This document shows, in pieces, positions 12,226 to 23,335 of a DNA stretch of 64,000 nucleotides; positions within the stretch are counted from its first letter, which is position 1; each line of letters starts with the position of its first letter. The notes below the pieces were generated by a model. That model did no database searches. It saw only the letters and a program-made list of their open reading frames with translations, and had not been told where the DNA came from. Where the stretch lies: positions 26,484,046 to 26,548,045 of the forward strand of contig NC_088307.1 in NCBI RefSeq assembly GCF_032854445.1, written 5' to 3'. The position numbers and the translations under genes were made by a program. This DNA is from Liolophura sinensis. Taxonomy: Eukaryota; Mollusca; Polyplacophora; Chitonida; Chitonidae.

Positions 12226-13081
12226 CATGGTTCCAGAAATCTCGTTCTGCAAACCTTTGACTGGAAATTGCATTAAAACAAACCTTAGTTCTAAGTAGGA
12301 GCGATGGCGTTTTTCTCGTCGTGTGTCTTAACTTAAGCCCTTAATACCGTAGACACTAGGACTTAGGGCTAGCTTTACCATTATTGCGTAATCTCAATAC
12401 AAGGGGGTATGTTTAATGCTGTCTTACAAAGCCCACCTTAGGATTTTGCTAAATTAAAAAGATAGACACTTCAATGTAAAAATATGTTTTTTTCAGATAT
12501 ATTGTCCGTTTTGGCTACCTGACAATTCGTGAAAGAAGAATTATTTATTTGTATTCAAAAGCATGTCGAAAGCCAATCTGCATTTTAGAAAATTCTCATT
12601 GTAAAAGAAACAAGCCAAGTTAAAGTAACGTCACATGTATGTATTATTTTCCAGCAAAGGTTCTTATGATTTCCTCCAATATGTTTGTATGTAAATTAGA
12701 CTTTGTTTTGAATTCCTTAGTCGGCAGCAGTGTAAGTTGTCCCAGTTAGGCTTGTTGATCGCTATTCCGGTCTGTTTATAAAAAGATGTGTACACTATAA
12801 GAATTTGTGGAGCATTTGTTCCAGCGTTGGAATATTCCGGAAGTAAAATTGTAAACATTTTGGATTATTCAAAAATTTTGAAAGCATACATAAAGAACGT
12901 GATTGTTGGCTCGTTAAGCCTATTCAGTTGTTATCTTGTCCCAGTGTCCACTTTTGTCTATGTCGCAGTCAGCTTATGTGCAACAACAACGTATTCTGAA
13001 TTAAACTTTTTGCAGTCGTACAGTTATACCGCAGTTCGTGGAGAGAGTTACCGAGGGATTAGTATCTCTATAGGCCTACCA
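12226..13081. other. No feature recognised
   Basis: The 115-aa frame at 12788-13135 (+) runs into the following SINE and has no recognisable domain. Nothing else is seen. Confidence 0.4.
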
Positions 13082-13088
13082 TCTATTC

Positions 13089-13403
13089 CGGCCCGGATAG
13101 CACAGTTGGTAGAGCGTCCTCTTCGGGAGCGGTAGATCCAGGATCAATCCTGGGTCGAGTCACACCTAAGCCTTTGAAGGAAGAGTTGTAACCTCGCTTG
13201 GCGTTCAGTGCAACGACTGGTTGACCCGTATCAGTATACTGGCTGGGGCGGGGCGGCTTACTTACCTTGGGTAAGTCGTCTCAGTGAAGCAGCACTAGAT
13301 AAAAGAGCGGTGGAAATCCTTCCTGCAACAAAGAGGTACATTACATACACCCTAAGGATAAGGTGAAAATGGTTGAGCACGAAGTTAAACGCCAAGCACT
13401 CAC
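13089..13403 (+). mobile_element. SINE family B, full length
   Basis: tRNA-derived SINE of about 315 bp. The head has A box TAGCACAGTTGG and a B-box-like GATCAATCCTGGG. The body carries CAACGACTGGTTGACCCG, TCTCAGTGAAGCAGCAC and AAGAGCGGTGGAAATCC. The 3' end is GTTAAACGCCAAGCACTCAC. A 7-bp direct repeat TCTATTC flanks it (13082-13088 and 13404-13410), consistent with a target-site duplication. Confidence 0.9.
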
Positions 13404-13567
13404 TCTATTCTTGTTGTATTTCTGTCCACTGGAGTTCAGCTTCTGTATTCTATAGGAAAGTTTGGATTTATTCCCCAAAGGTAATTGTTCAGCGATTGAC
13501 TGGGGAACCATTTGTCAAAGTACTGCTTGTTGTATCCTGGTTGGTCTTATATATATGGACTAGCTAA

Positions 13568-13835
13568 TTTTTTTTTTTTTTTTTTTTTTTTTGATTGGTG
13601 TTTTACGCCGTACACAAGAATATTTCACTTATATGACGACGGCCAGCATTATGGTGGGTGGAAACCGGGCAAAGCCCGGGGGAAACCCACGACCATCCGC
13701 AGGCTGCTGAAAGACCTTCCCACATACGGCCAGAGAGGAAGCCAGCATGAGCTGGACTTGAACTCACAGCGACAGCATTGCTGAGAGACTCGTGCGTCAT
13801 TACGCTGCGCTATCCAACTGAGCCACGGAGGCCCC
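13568..13835 (-). mobile_element. SINE family A, full length
   Basis: Complete minus-strand copy. A ~25-base T run (the poly-A side) is followed by GATTGGTGTTTTACGCCG, the body (GGAAACCGGGC, CCACGACCATCCGC, GAGGAAGCCAGCATGAG) and the head ending in CAACTGAGCCACGGAGGCCCC. The head lacks about 10 bp of the usual GCGCTAGCGCGCTAACC stretch. Open frames here (13603-13852) are SINE sequence. Confidence 0.92.
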
Positions 13836-14635
13836 GTTAAGGGATGAGGCATAGTACGACACTATGTATACATCTATGTATATACCTGATTTTGTATATT
13901 TGTTTTGCACATAGGAATATGTGTATTATGTGTGTAGTAAATACATTATCATTCCATTATAAGTATTAAATCTGTATTAAATATCTGAGCGTGTTCGCGT
14001 TTCTGTCTTTGATCTTTGGTCCCTGTATGCCTTTCCATTAGGCTCTTCGGTGTTTATGAAATCCGACAAGGTTCATAACGAATACCTAAATTTTTTCTCT
14101 GCGTATTCATATTCGCCCAGTATATGTGTAGGTCTCTCCTCGACTCGTCGCTGTCTCGCGAAATTTCATCCACCCCCATCCAGATTCTCACTGATAAATT
14201 CACACAACCCCACGAACAATCGCTACATACGTGTATACAACATCAACCAGGACTTCTTCGTGAACATTGAAGATGCCAATGTACATGTCTAATTTGCCAC
14301 AGGATATATGTGGCGTATCAGTCATTTTATCCGTTGTGTCAAGCAGTGCATTGACGTGTATGATTGTATAAGTCTTGTACGCCCTCGCAGAAAGGCCTTG
14401 ATGTTCTAAGAAATGATCAGGGTTAACAGAAAATGGGAAATGTATATCTATAAACATCGGTCGATATTATTTTCAAATGTTGGTGTTCATATCTACCAGA
14501 AATAAAGCGTTGTTAATTGGGCCTTACACAACTTGAAGTTTGTGGATCACAACCTGGGGTATAAATTTTTAGTCACAAAATTATCATTTTCGGTTGACTT
14601 GATTCACGCAGTCAGGAGACTTTCGTGGAAGTGAA
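13836..14635. other. No feature recognised
   Basis: Overlapping frames at 14050-14292 (+) and 14200-14457 (-) are short and unrecognised. Confidence 0.4.
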
Positions 14636-14855
14636 AAAGTCTTGAGTACGGTGTTAAACATCAATCTCAAGTCCAGCTCATGCTGGCTTCCTCTCCGGCC
14701 GTACGTGGGAAAGCCTGTCAGCAACCTACGGATGAAGGTAGGTTTACCCCGGGCTTTGCCCGGTTTCCACCCACCATAATGCTGGCCGCCGTCGTATAAA
14801 TGAAACATTCTTGAGTACGGCGTAAAACAACAATGAAAAAAATAAAAAAATAAAC
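14636..14855 (+). mobile_element. SINE A, headless copy fused to a SINE A tail
   Basis: Bases 14640-14665 read CTTGAGTACGGTGTTAAAC and CATCAATC, i.e. the end of one family A copy. They run straight into CAAGTCCAGCTCATGCTGG and a complete A body and tail (to about 14855), without the tRNA head. This is either a nested insertion or a recombination between two copies. Confidence 0.8.
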
Positions 14856-15280
14856 ATCAATCAAATGTTTTAAAATAAGCCATGTCTTGTCGCTGCCAAG
14901 ATCAGACTGCTTGCTAATGAACTTGATTGTCACCTTGGCAGCCATAAAATGATCGTGTTATGGACTACAGCAATAATATCGACTGAAATAATATTTAAAG
15001 ACTTTAATCGCAAAACATTTCTTTAAAATTCCCAGTGTTTGTAAATGTATACTTTGAAAACTACTATCCTTGTGTAACTGTATTTGCACCCATATATTAC
15101 TTGTTGAAATCGAAATAAATCGGATATTTATTGTTTTGTTTAAAAGGTATGAAAGGCAATTTTACAACCCAACAGGGATGATGCCAATTTTAGCGACTGC
15201 AATTGAATTATTAGATTTCCTCCTCTCATTAACCTGGGCAATTCTTGATCACAGAATTTAACACCAATCTACCTAGCAGT
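14856..15280. other. No feature recognised
   Basis: AT-rich spacer. Confidence 0.4.
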
Positions 15281-15603
15281 CAGTCAGCCAGTCAGTCAGT
15301 CACTCACTCACTCACTCACTCACTCACTCACTCACTCACTCACTCACTCACTCACTCACTCACTCACTCACTCACTCACTCACTCACTCACTCACTCACA
15401 CACTCACTCACTCACTCACACACTCACTCACACACTCACTCACTCACTCATTCACGTATTCACTCACTCACTCACTCACTCACTCACTCACTCACTCACT
15501 CACTCACTCATTCATTCATTCATTTATTCACTCACTCACTCACTCACTCACTCACTCACTCACTCACTCACTCACTCAGTCAGTCAGTCAGTCAGTCAGT
15601 CAA
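15281..15603 (+). repeat. (CACT)n microsatellite with (CAGT)n edges
   Basis: About 320 bp of tetranucleotide repeat. CAGT units at both edges (15281-15300 and 15576-15603) enclose a long CACT core with scattered CACA, ATTC and TTTA variants. The open frame across it (Thr-His-Ser-Leu repeats) follows from the 4-bp unit having no stop in any phase and is not a gene. Confidence 0.97.
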
Positions 15604-16004
15604 TCAGCAGATACTGTAATTCATAATGTTCTACGCTATACGCAATTTGTCTTCGAGCAGATTTTGAAAAAAAAGTCGCACCCGTCCCGATCAAAACCTT
15701 TTTATGACTTTGTTAACCGTCTTTTGGCTCTATAAATGCACACTATCTTTGGATATTAGCACGGAATCGTTGCCTATTACCTTATGAATGGGATATTACT
15801 TTGCTTAAGCACCTTATCGTTGGGTATCACGTGTTTATGAATATCATGTGACCGTGAGTTGACAAATGGAAACCAAGAATCACTCTATGAGTTATAATAA
15901 TCGTTGACATTCCTTGCCACAGCCTTTACTATCGGTGTATTGTATTGCTTGATATCAACTTCATTTCAACATTCAAATATTGTTTTCAACATCTATCTTG
16001 ACAA
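15604..16004. other. No feature recognised
   Basis: AT-rich spacer. Confidence 0.4.
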
Positions 16005-16545
16005 GTTTTCCCTTCTCTGTGATCAGTTCGTTATCTAGTAATATTTTGTGTAAAACAGCCCAGATCGGCAACATGCTAAAAGAATTCATTAAAGTATGTG
16101 TGACATCTGACCTGATCTGATGAATTTCCCCAGAGAAACGGCCACCTTGTTGACACTTCTGAGTGTGCAAGCCATGCTCAAATATGACCTCTGTGTTAGC
16201 AGAATATTGTACGTGTATATCCGGTTCTATGATACGTTAGCAGACGTAATGTGGGTGTCTTACTGGTCCGACAGAGATCTTGGCGTTGAAAGTCACGGAT
16301 CATAGATTCCGATGTTAGCCCGGCACTAATAGACTGTTCCTCTCATGTATACCGAGGTAACAGAGCAAAACCTATCCAAACAGGCTTTATGTGACATTAA
16401 ATGTGCGTACACGTTTGTCAAAGCTTTACCTTGCCCCCATTAAGCCGCCCCACTCCCACACGCCAGAGACAAAGGCTTTGTGAGGCCATTAACTTCGCTC
16501 TATAAACCATTTGTATCCAGGTTAGCTCAAATTCAGTCGCACCAG
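16005..16545 (+). repeat. Dispersed repeat R1, plus-strand copy 2
   Basis: Collinear with 11655-12225 and, reversed, with 7985-8515. It begins near TTCTCTGTGATCAGT and includes CAAACAGGCTTTATGTGAC, CGTACACGTTTGTCAAAG, CTTTACCTTG and CCATTAAGCCGCCCCA. Open frames are not shared with the other copies. Confidence 0.75.
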
Positions 16546-17998
16546 CAGTATCTCTCCTCTAAAGAATCAAACAAGCACTGACTTCAAGTGCAATATAGAA
16601 AAGACCAATCCTCCGAAACATGTATAGGGTTTGTCAAGGAGAATGATTTTAAGTCCCTGACTTCAAAAGGCGTTCACAAAGAGCTTAAACGCCTGGATGT
16701 TAAAACTGTGATGTAACATGCTCATGACCGAATCAAATTAATGTCATTTTGGATCACGCCTTACGCGTGGAATTTTGTATCTCTCATTTAAGGTATAATA
16801 CTACGAGAAAAAAGAGAATCATGGAAAGTAAATAAGACTCGATAAGCGTTTTATAACGTCCTTTGGCGTTACTTTTACAATCCAATATAAGCTTCTATAT
16901 GACGACAGTTGGGAAACACAGGGGTAAGACATCTGGTCAGGCAAAATCGTAGGCATTGAAGCCTGTATTCTTTTATGCTAGGACAATATTTTCTGCCAAT
17001 ATAATGTTAGCTATATTCTATAAGGCCTCTTAACTTACTTAACATGTTCAGAACAGTGGTAGAAAACGTCTTTCTGCTTTCACACCTCAGACGACAATGA
17101 GAGAATAAAATTATAACTCCACCTAATAAATGTAATTTCTTAAGCTATGTATGCAAATGAAGAAATGTTTACAAATGAAACATGCAGTATAGATTTATAG
17201 ATTGTCATAGCAAGATTCGGAGCCACGGGAGTCACTTAAAACTCCAGACCATTATCTTTAGACACACCATACAACACACTGTGCCTCACTTCCTTAAATA
17301 ACCAATCATATTGTTGCAGATATTTGTGAAAATTTATCACGTACTCCACCGAATCTCGCGAGATTTTCTCCACCATAATTTAAACCCCTGTCGATCTCAT
17401 CGAAATAGTCTAAACATCTACGATTTCTTGGTCACTAACTCAACCAGCCCAGTGTAATCTTATATTTACCTCTGAGGGGGTAATAAAGTTGTTTTTTCTG
17501 GTTACCTACATCTTATAATGTAAATGATTTTTGAAAGCGTGCAAATAAGGACTTTTACCAAAATTAACCAGTCCAGAATATACCTGTTTACGTTTCAGCA
17601 ATATTCAATTTCAATTAAACACAGGATAGGCTCCCAGATACGTATAACAAAAGACACGAGTCTTCTATTCTTCCTGCGTACATGTTTGGGGAAATTGCTC
17701 ACTAGCAGAATAGCTTAAGCAAAATCAGCAGAAAATTTTTTTGTTTCTACATTTTTGTAAATACATTTACCTACACAATGGCCACAAGGTGGGTTATAAT
17801 TACTCACAATGTAAAATATGTACAATGGGTTGGCGCACTATCGGCAGCATTTGCTACACATAATGTAACAATGTTACACGATGGGTAGCAAGTGATGCCG
17901 GTACTGTAATAATTGTTACCTTACGGGCATTTACTTTTGTGGATATCTGCATGCTGTTTAGCTTCCGGAAGCTCAAAATTCCTTTTAGCCAACAAAAC
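16546..17998. other. No feature recognised
   Basis: About 1.45 kb without recognisable gene or repeat. The frame 17524-17718 (+) is short and unsupported. Confidence 0.4.
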
Positions 17999-18122
17999 TT
18001 TATTTGACTGGAGTTTTACGCCGTACTCAAATATATTTCATTTATACAACGACGGCCTGCATTGTGGGGGGAGGAAACCGAGCAAAGACAAGGGCAATCC
18101 CAAGGCCACCCGCGGTTTGCAC
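17999..18122 (-). mobile_element. SINE A, 5'-truncated
   Basis: TTTGACTGGAGTTTTACGCC, TTTATACAACGACGGCC and GGAGGAAACCGAGC mark the 3' half of family A on the minus strand. It ends in a diverged CCACCCGCGG block with no head. Confidence 0.75.
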
Positions 18123-18447
18123 CCTTTAACATAACTTTACAACTTTTTCTAAGGTCAATCTAAGAGTGGGAGAGAGGTCGGGAGCTGTAGACATTCGAGC
18201 CCCTCCTCTTATATCCCCTCCCCCTATTCTGGCGTGTGTGTACATCAGCTTGCCGTCACGAACATTAAAAATCCCACCCACCATACGCCTGGTTATCCGG
18301 AAGTACAATCCTAAAAGAGCAACTGGGAATAACATTTCCGGTGTACAATGACGTAAGACAACGCATTCATTGCCTCTCCAATAAAAACGACCAGCAATAA
18401 AGCGAGGTGTAAAATCCGATCTCTAGCAAACGTAAGCCATCGCGCTC

Positions 18448-18810
18448 CTACGTGGCCAAGGAGGGGCCGATACTGAACGTCCTATTGATGATGTTGTTTA
18501 GGCTTGTGACATCGTTCAGTACATTATTCTCTACAAGTGACTGATAAGTGTTTGCCTCGTGTCCGATATGTATCTGGAGATACAGATCCACAGGATAGAC
18601 AAAGGCAATGGCACTTTCGAGCTCAGAGAGCGGTGTCTGAGGAAACAATTGATCCTGCCGTGGATGTGGTATTTGGTGGAAAAATCTCACAAAAAAATGT
18701 TTTACCGCCTCGAAATCTGTTCCTTCTTTCTTACCTTGTATTCCTTGTACCACATATAGGTAAAGACACCGTTCTCCCACAAGATGTAAAATAATGTGTA
18801 CCCACTCATT
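18448..18810. other. Exon-like island, open on both strands
   Basis: A 350-bp segment with long open frames on both strands: plus 18537-18794 (85 aa) and 18559-18759 (66 aa), minus 18448-18780 (110 aa). On the minus strand an ATG at 18809-18807 starts 25 codons that end ...WENGVFTYMWYKEYK. They run directly into CAAG|GTAAGA (donor at 18734-18733), a near-consensus splice donor in phase 0. On the plus strand the 66-aa frame also has mixed-hydrophobic, coding-like composition and ends just before ATAG|GTAAAG. I cannot decide the strand and recognise no domain. The minus first-exon model is slightly favoured by its start plus donor. The spacer 18123-18447 has a GC-richer stretch but no other feature. 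Confidence 0.35.
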
Positions 18811-19080
18811 CTTTAGGCGCTCTACATGACGGGAATACGGAGTAGTAACTTCTGGGATACATTATTAATCACCCTGTCTGTGGAAGACTTTAGATACTAC
18901 CTCCCTTAACTCTTCTTAAATCATTTCTAAGCTCCTTTGCAAATGTTTCAACTTTTACTCTCTATAACCGTATTTTTACACTTGGCAGTTTAAATACATT
19001 CGTACAAGGATGAATCAGAAATGAAATGGTTAAAGAAACAACTCGACACAACTATAAAATGGCCCATGTCATTTTCTGCC
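18811..19080. other. No feature recognised
   Basis: Spacer. Confidence 0.4.
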
Positions 19081-19218
19081 TCATTCACTCATTTATTTAA
19101 TTGTTGCAAAACGTCCTACTCAACAGTTTTCCCGCTATACTTATGAAGGTCAGTTTCATGGAAACCAGAGTGCCCGGTGTAAACCACCGACCTGCCACAA
19201 GTTACTGATGCACTTTTC
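19081..19218 (-). mobile_element. SINE family C 3' part
   Basis: TTTATTTAATTGTTGCAAAACG, split here as TTTATTTAATTG plus TTGCAAAACG, is followed by GTGTAAACCACCGACC and GCCACAAGTTACTGATG. The order is the same as at 48166-48330. The reverse complement (GTCGGTGGTTTA...GGGCACTC) recurs at 23252 and 50100. I treat these as one SINE family, C. Confidence 0.55.
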
Positions 19219-19674
19219 CACGTGAGTCGTTTAGATATAAAACACCATAATAGTGGAAGACAAGTGGTTTTCAACGAATTCGACGCTGTGCAAAACGGTT
19301 AAATAAAGATCGTCTGGCGCTTACTGTCATTAAAGCCCCACAAAAGCTAAGGGATTACACAATTTCCCTTTTCCAATGAACAAAAACGTTTGCACAATTT
19401 AGTAGACCAAAGCTTTTCTCTTCTCAAGATGTTTCTGAGCAAATTAAATAGAGCAGGGGTGGAGAGGGTTTGGAGGATTCTACTAGGCGGTTTACCAGTT
19501 GAGTCCAAATTTTAGTGTTCTATATGCTGTAGGACCCCCAAAGTAGTGGGACTTGTGTCTAATACCATTATTTATTATGTGATGCCCGTTCCTATATAAA
19601 TTTGTTAGATATAAAAAATTTCAGGATTCTATCAAGGAGAGTAAACAAGTGTCGATACTCTATGCATGTATGCG
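19219..19674. other. No feature recognised
   Basis: Spacer. Confidence 0.4.
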
Positions 19675-19924
19675 TCAGTCATATGACGACGAGGAGTCAT
19701 TAAGCGTGTGAACATCTTCTTGTTGCAGGGTGAGTCCATGTTACAAAAGTGCTGCCACGACTGAAATATAATGCCGAAGACACCAGATATGACACCCACT
19801 TGACGGTCATCCAGAAAGTCCTGTTTCCTCGTTTTAACCTTTAAGAGTTGAGCACCAAGCGAGGAAGTAACATTTTATTCTGGCTTTGGTGCGACCCGAG
19901 CCACATTTGATTGAAGGCCCCCTG
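19675..19924 (-). mobile_element. SINE family D (B-related)
   Basis: CATATGACGACGAGGAGTC and CTTGTTGCAGG match the 3' third of family B. The centre (ACAAAAGTGCTGCCACGAC, AATGCCGAAGACACCAG) differs from B. GAGCACCAAGCGAGGAAG then resembles the B body start, and the copy ends GGCCCC like a tRNA-head boundary. It is probably a sister family with an exchanged middle. Confidence 0.6.
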
Positions 19925-20160
19925 ATTTAAAAAAAAATGATGTGTTAAATTTAACCAAAAGTCTGTTATTTGAGTGTATTTTATTGTTGCAGCAGGTTAA
20001 TCTGCTACATATAACACGCATATTCCATTAATTCAACATAACAATTCTATTAGACTAACGGGGAATTATACTGAATAGGACAGAAGGTTGTGTTATGATC
20101 ACAGAATGCATTCTAGCATCACTCAGAAAACAGATTTTCTATTAAATTTCACAGATTCAT
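19925..20160. other. No feature recognised
   Basis: Spacer containing an A run at 19927-19936. Confidence 0.4.
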
Positions 20161-20225
20161 TTTCGAGGTGTGCTACTGTTGTCTCTGCTGTAGTTTTGTT
20201 CTTTATGTTGTAGTCTTTTCTAACG
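20161..20225 (+). repeat. Dispersed repeat G, core fragment
   Basis: CTACTGTTGTCTCTGCTGTA, GTTTTGTTCT and GTTGTAGTCTTTTCTAA align with the core of family G described at 34960. Only the downstream half of the core is present. Confidence 0.45.
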
Positions 20226-20710
20226 TGTCGCTTTTTACTCCATGCGTAGTTACAAATATCAAGTATAAAATATGAATGACCATACATAAAAATATCAGTT
20301 TTAAAAAATACACAGAACGATGTGAACAGCTGAAAAGAAAACCACACATTGCTTTGTGCTTTACACAATAGTGCTGTATATGTACTGAGTTTTTCCTATA
20401 CCCCGCTTAAATGTTTATGTATTTAGTTACGAAAGTATATAATTTACAAGACTGATGCCAATATAGCTGATACATGGCAATTCGACTTGCCGCAATAATG
20501 CTTTTGACCTTCTGGTTTGTAAATAGTGTTGTATACAAGATCTTTGTTCCTTGCAGGCTGTAAAAATAATAGCGAACTAGTTAAAAATAATACAAGTGTC
20601 AATGACGAATTGTTTAAGAAAAGTGCTGTTATGAGTGTTACTTTTAAAACCATGCTTTTGTACGTGTTTTGTGCTTTTTGCTTTGTGCTTCAAACGCTAT
20701 ACATGAGTGA
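20226..20710. other. No feature recognised
   Basis: Overlapping short frames at 20444-20717 on both strands, without domain support. Confidence 0.4.
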
Positions 20711-21143
20711 GAGTTAAACACTAAATTCAACTCAACCCATCTTTTGCGTTGGGTCGTACGTGATCGTGTAAGGGAAATAACGACCCGACTCACGGGTTAC
20801 GTAGATGCATTTCAGTTTAAAGCTCTGCCTAAGCAAGAGCTTAAAAACACGACTCAACTGCACTGGTCGTATGGAGTTGGTTGCAGTTAGTGATGGCCAC
20901 ACGACGTTAAGGTTGAACGGCATAAACGAGTCAAGTCGTTGTTTGCACACAAAACAGCGGTCGAGTTAAGTTGAGTTGAGTTGGACTAATCAATTACGAC
21001 TTTAAAAGTGAAATGCATGCACGTAACGACTGAAGTAGAATTCAAGTTGCGCGGCGTCGTAACTTTACATACCGTATACGAGCCATGAGGACCCGAGGTA
21101 ATAGTCGGATTGGGCTGAGTTGGGTAAGTTCCCGTGTAAACAG
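20711..21143. mobile_element. MITE-like element with imperfect terminal inverted repeats
   Basis: The left end (20711-20739) contains TTAAACAC and ACTCAACTCAACCC-like sequence. The right end (21111-21143) reads TGGGCTGAGTTGGGTAAG then GTGTAAAC, the approximate inverse. The ~430-bp interior has no long frame and is rich in further AGTTGAGTTGAGTTGG and CGACTCAACTG motifs in both orientations. Length, inverted ends and lack of coding fit a miniature inverted-repeat element. I could not confirm a target duplication. Confidence 0.45.
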
Positions 21144-21274
21144 ACTTTATATATACTAAAATTCACTTAAGAGTTTGTGACTTCAAACACATCTTGACAG
21201 ACGTGGAGAATATTACCTGTCCTCTGTGGTCATCTGCATGCCTTTGCAATCGATCTGTTTTTTCTTCTACCACT

Positions 21275-21487
21275 TTATTTATTTATTTAATTTTTTATTT
21301 GATTGTTGTTTTTCGCCATACTCAAGAATCTTTCACTTTCACGACGGCGGCCAGCATTATAGTGGGAAGACCGGGCAGAGCCAGGAGAAACCCAACGTTG
21401 CTGGCAGACCTTCACACCTGCGACCGAAGAGGAAGCCAGTATAAGCTGGACTTGATCTTACAGCGACTGCATTGGTGAGAGGCTCCC
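21275..21487 (-). mobile_element. SINE A, head lost at junction with SINE B
   Basis: TTATTTATTTAATT tail, GATTGTTGTTTTTCGCC, ACGACGGCGGCCAGCATTAT, then the body with a deletion in the GAAACCCACGACC region. It ends at GAGAGGCTCCC, before the tRNA head, and is followed 14 bp later by SINE B in the same orientation. Confidence 0.8.
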
Positions 21488-21499
21488 AAAACAGATTGC

Positions 21500-21756
21500 G
21501 AGAGTGTGAGTGCTTGGGGTTAACGTCGTACTTAACAATTATTCATATGACGACGAAGGAGTCCTTAGAGTGTATGTACTGTGCCTCCTTGTTGCAGGAC
21601 GGATTTCCACCGTTCTTTTATCTAGTACTGCTTCACTGAGACGAATTACCGTGGGTAAGTAAGCCGCACCGCCCGAGCCATTATACTGATACGGTTCAAC
21701 TATTCGTTGTACTATCCCCTTCATGCTGAACACCAAGCGAGGAAGCTTCAACTTAA
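21500..21756 (-). mobile_element. SINE B, 5'-truncated
   Basis: GAGTGTGAGTGCTTGGGGTT, ACGTCGTACTTAACAATT, ATGACGACGAAGGAGTCC and CTTGTTGCAGGACGGATTTC, down to GCTGAACACCAAGCGAGG. The tRNA-like head is missing. The frames at 21539-21895 lie in this element. Confidence 0.85.
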
Positions 21757-23251
21757 AACAGATTGTAGTCTGCCGAATATTACACTTATACATATACATA
21801 GTAAGGCTCGGTTGGTTTTAGTATTGGTATATATCTTACTGGTGAGGGTGTTGGCATTGGGACGTCCCTCCCGAAACCGTTGGATAGACTACTGAGAGAA
21901 AGACTAACTTGTTTGAGATTTCCCTGATCGATCGATATCAATTGTGGTTGTAGAAACTGTGACAGAAATACAGACCGGTCTACACTACACACTATAGAGG
22001 CAAGCATCAGAGAGCACGAGAAACGGTGGTAACTGTATTGTCCACTGCTAATCTTTATGCATACCTTCGCAGACTTGTAGTCTGACAATAGAACAGCCGG
22101 TATGAAATTCTGCGACTGTCTCACACACGAAGTGATTGACCCCCATTGGCTTAACGGTCTACAAGATGTGAAAATTCGAAAGTATCTATGAAATATGGAG
22201 AGTTTACCTTAATTAATTTAATTAGCTACGGTTTGGAAATCAACTGTATGCATGTAGAATGGTTTGGTTGTTTTGGAATGTTGCAATTCATTTATTTACT
22301 TTGCATTGTTTTTCAAGCCACCAAGTCTGCGACCAGATCGATGGTCTTGGAACCTGCAGTACTCGAAAAAAAAAAACACCAGCTTTTTTCAAGTATGTTG
22401 TTCAAACCGCCAGAGTTAAAGCTGCTTTTAAACTAGCATCAGCTAGATGTGATCTTGGCCTCATTGATTACTGACAGGCCAATCGGCAACGATAACATCA
22501 ACGTTTTAAATGCGTGATCAATTAAGTCATATAACAAGTACACAAATAGTAGGTACATATTAAAAATCAGTGTTTCGTTTTTGAACACATTTCTTACAGT
22601 GTTACAGTTTAGAAACACGTCCTGAGCCCAGTTGTTCAAAACTGGTTTAAGACTTTATACCAAATTTAAGTTTAAGCCGAGTCTTCATATTTGTACTTAC
22701 ACTAAAAAATGTGTAGCATTATATTAAATATGAACTAAAACTGCTGCCGTTATACTTTGACTTTGGAGAACTGCTGTGGCAGCTAATTTTGGCTAAAATT
22801 TATACATAAAAATATGACTTAATACGAGTATTAGATATTACACTTCCGAACACTGGGCTTTGGTGTTTAATTCATAGACAAATATGTTAAGTAACTAAAG
22901 AGATGTTACTGAGGGTCACATATATAACATATACATATGTAACATGTATATATGTTTATCAGCATTTTACATATAATCACAAAATCATGTTTGTTGAACC
23001 ATGAGAAAATATCCACCACATGACTATATAAACCTTGTCATATTAAACACATACTTACTTAACATAGTATTTTATTGAACGAAGAAGGAAGCGTTTCTTT
23101 ATTGCAAAAATGTGCTTAAAGTTGAAACACTTTTTGGTGTGATACTTGCCAGTGAAATATTCCCCTCAATCGGCTAGTTAAGGAGAATACGAGAATCTAG
23201 CAGTGATAGGATACTAACTAGAGAGTAACCTATTTTTACTGCTGCAAAAAG
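21757..23251. other. No feature recognised
   Basis: About 1.5 kb. The 112-aa minus frame at 21786-22124 and the short plus frames at 22188-22474 have no recognisable domain. An AT/ACATAT-rich stretch lies at 22919-22960. Confidence 0.4.
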
Positions 23252-23335
23252 TTCGTCAGTAAATTGCTGAAGGTCGGTGGTTTAACCCGGGCACTCCGGT
23301 TCCCGTCACTCATGCATCTTGCCACCTCCAAATAA
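23252..23335 (+). mobile_element. SINE C fragment
   Basis: TTCGTCAGTAAATTGC, GAAGGTCGGTGGTTTAACCC and GGGCACTCCGGTTCCCGTC correspond to the central block of family C. The 3' tail is not preserved. Confidence 0.55.

Noticed and set aside
15245-15619. 124-aa frame of Thr-His-Ser-Leu repeats
   Set aside because: Translation of a CACT microsatellite that has no stop in any phase.
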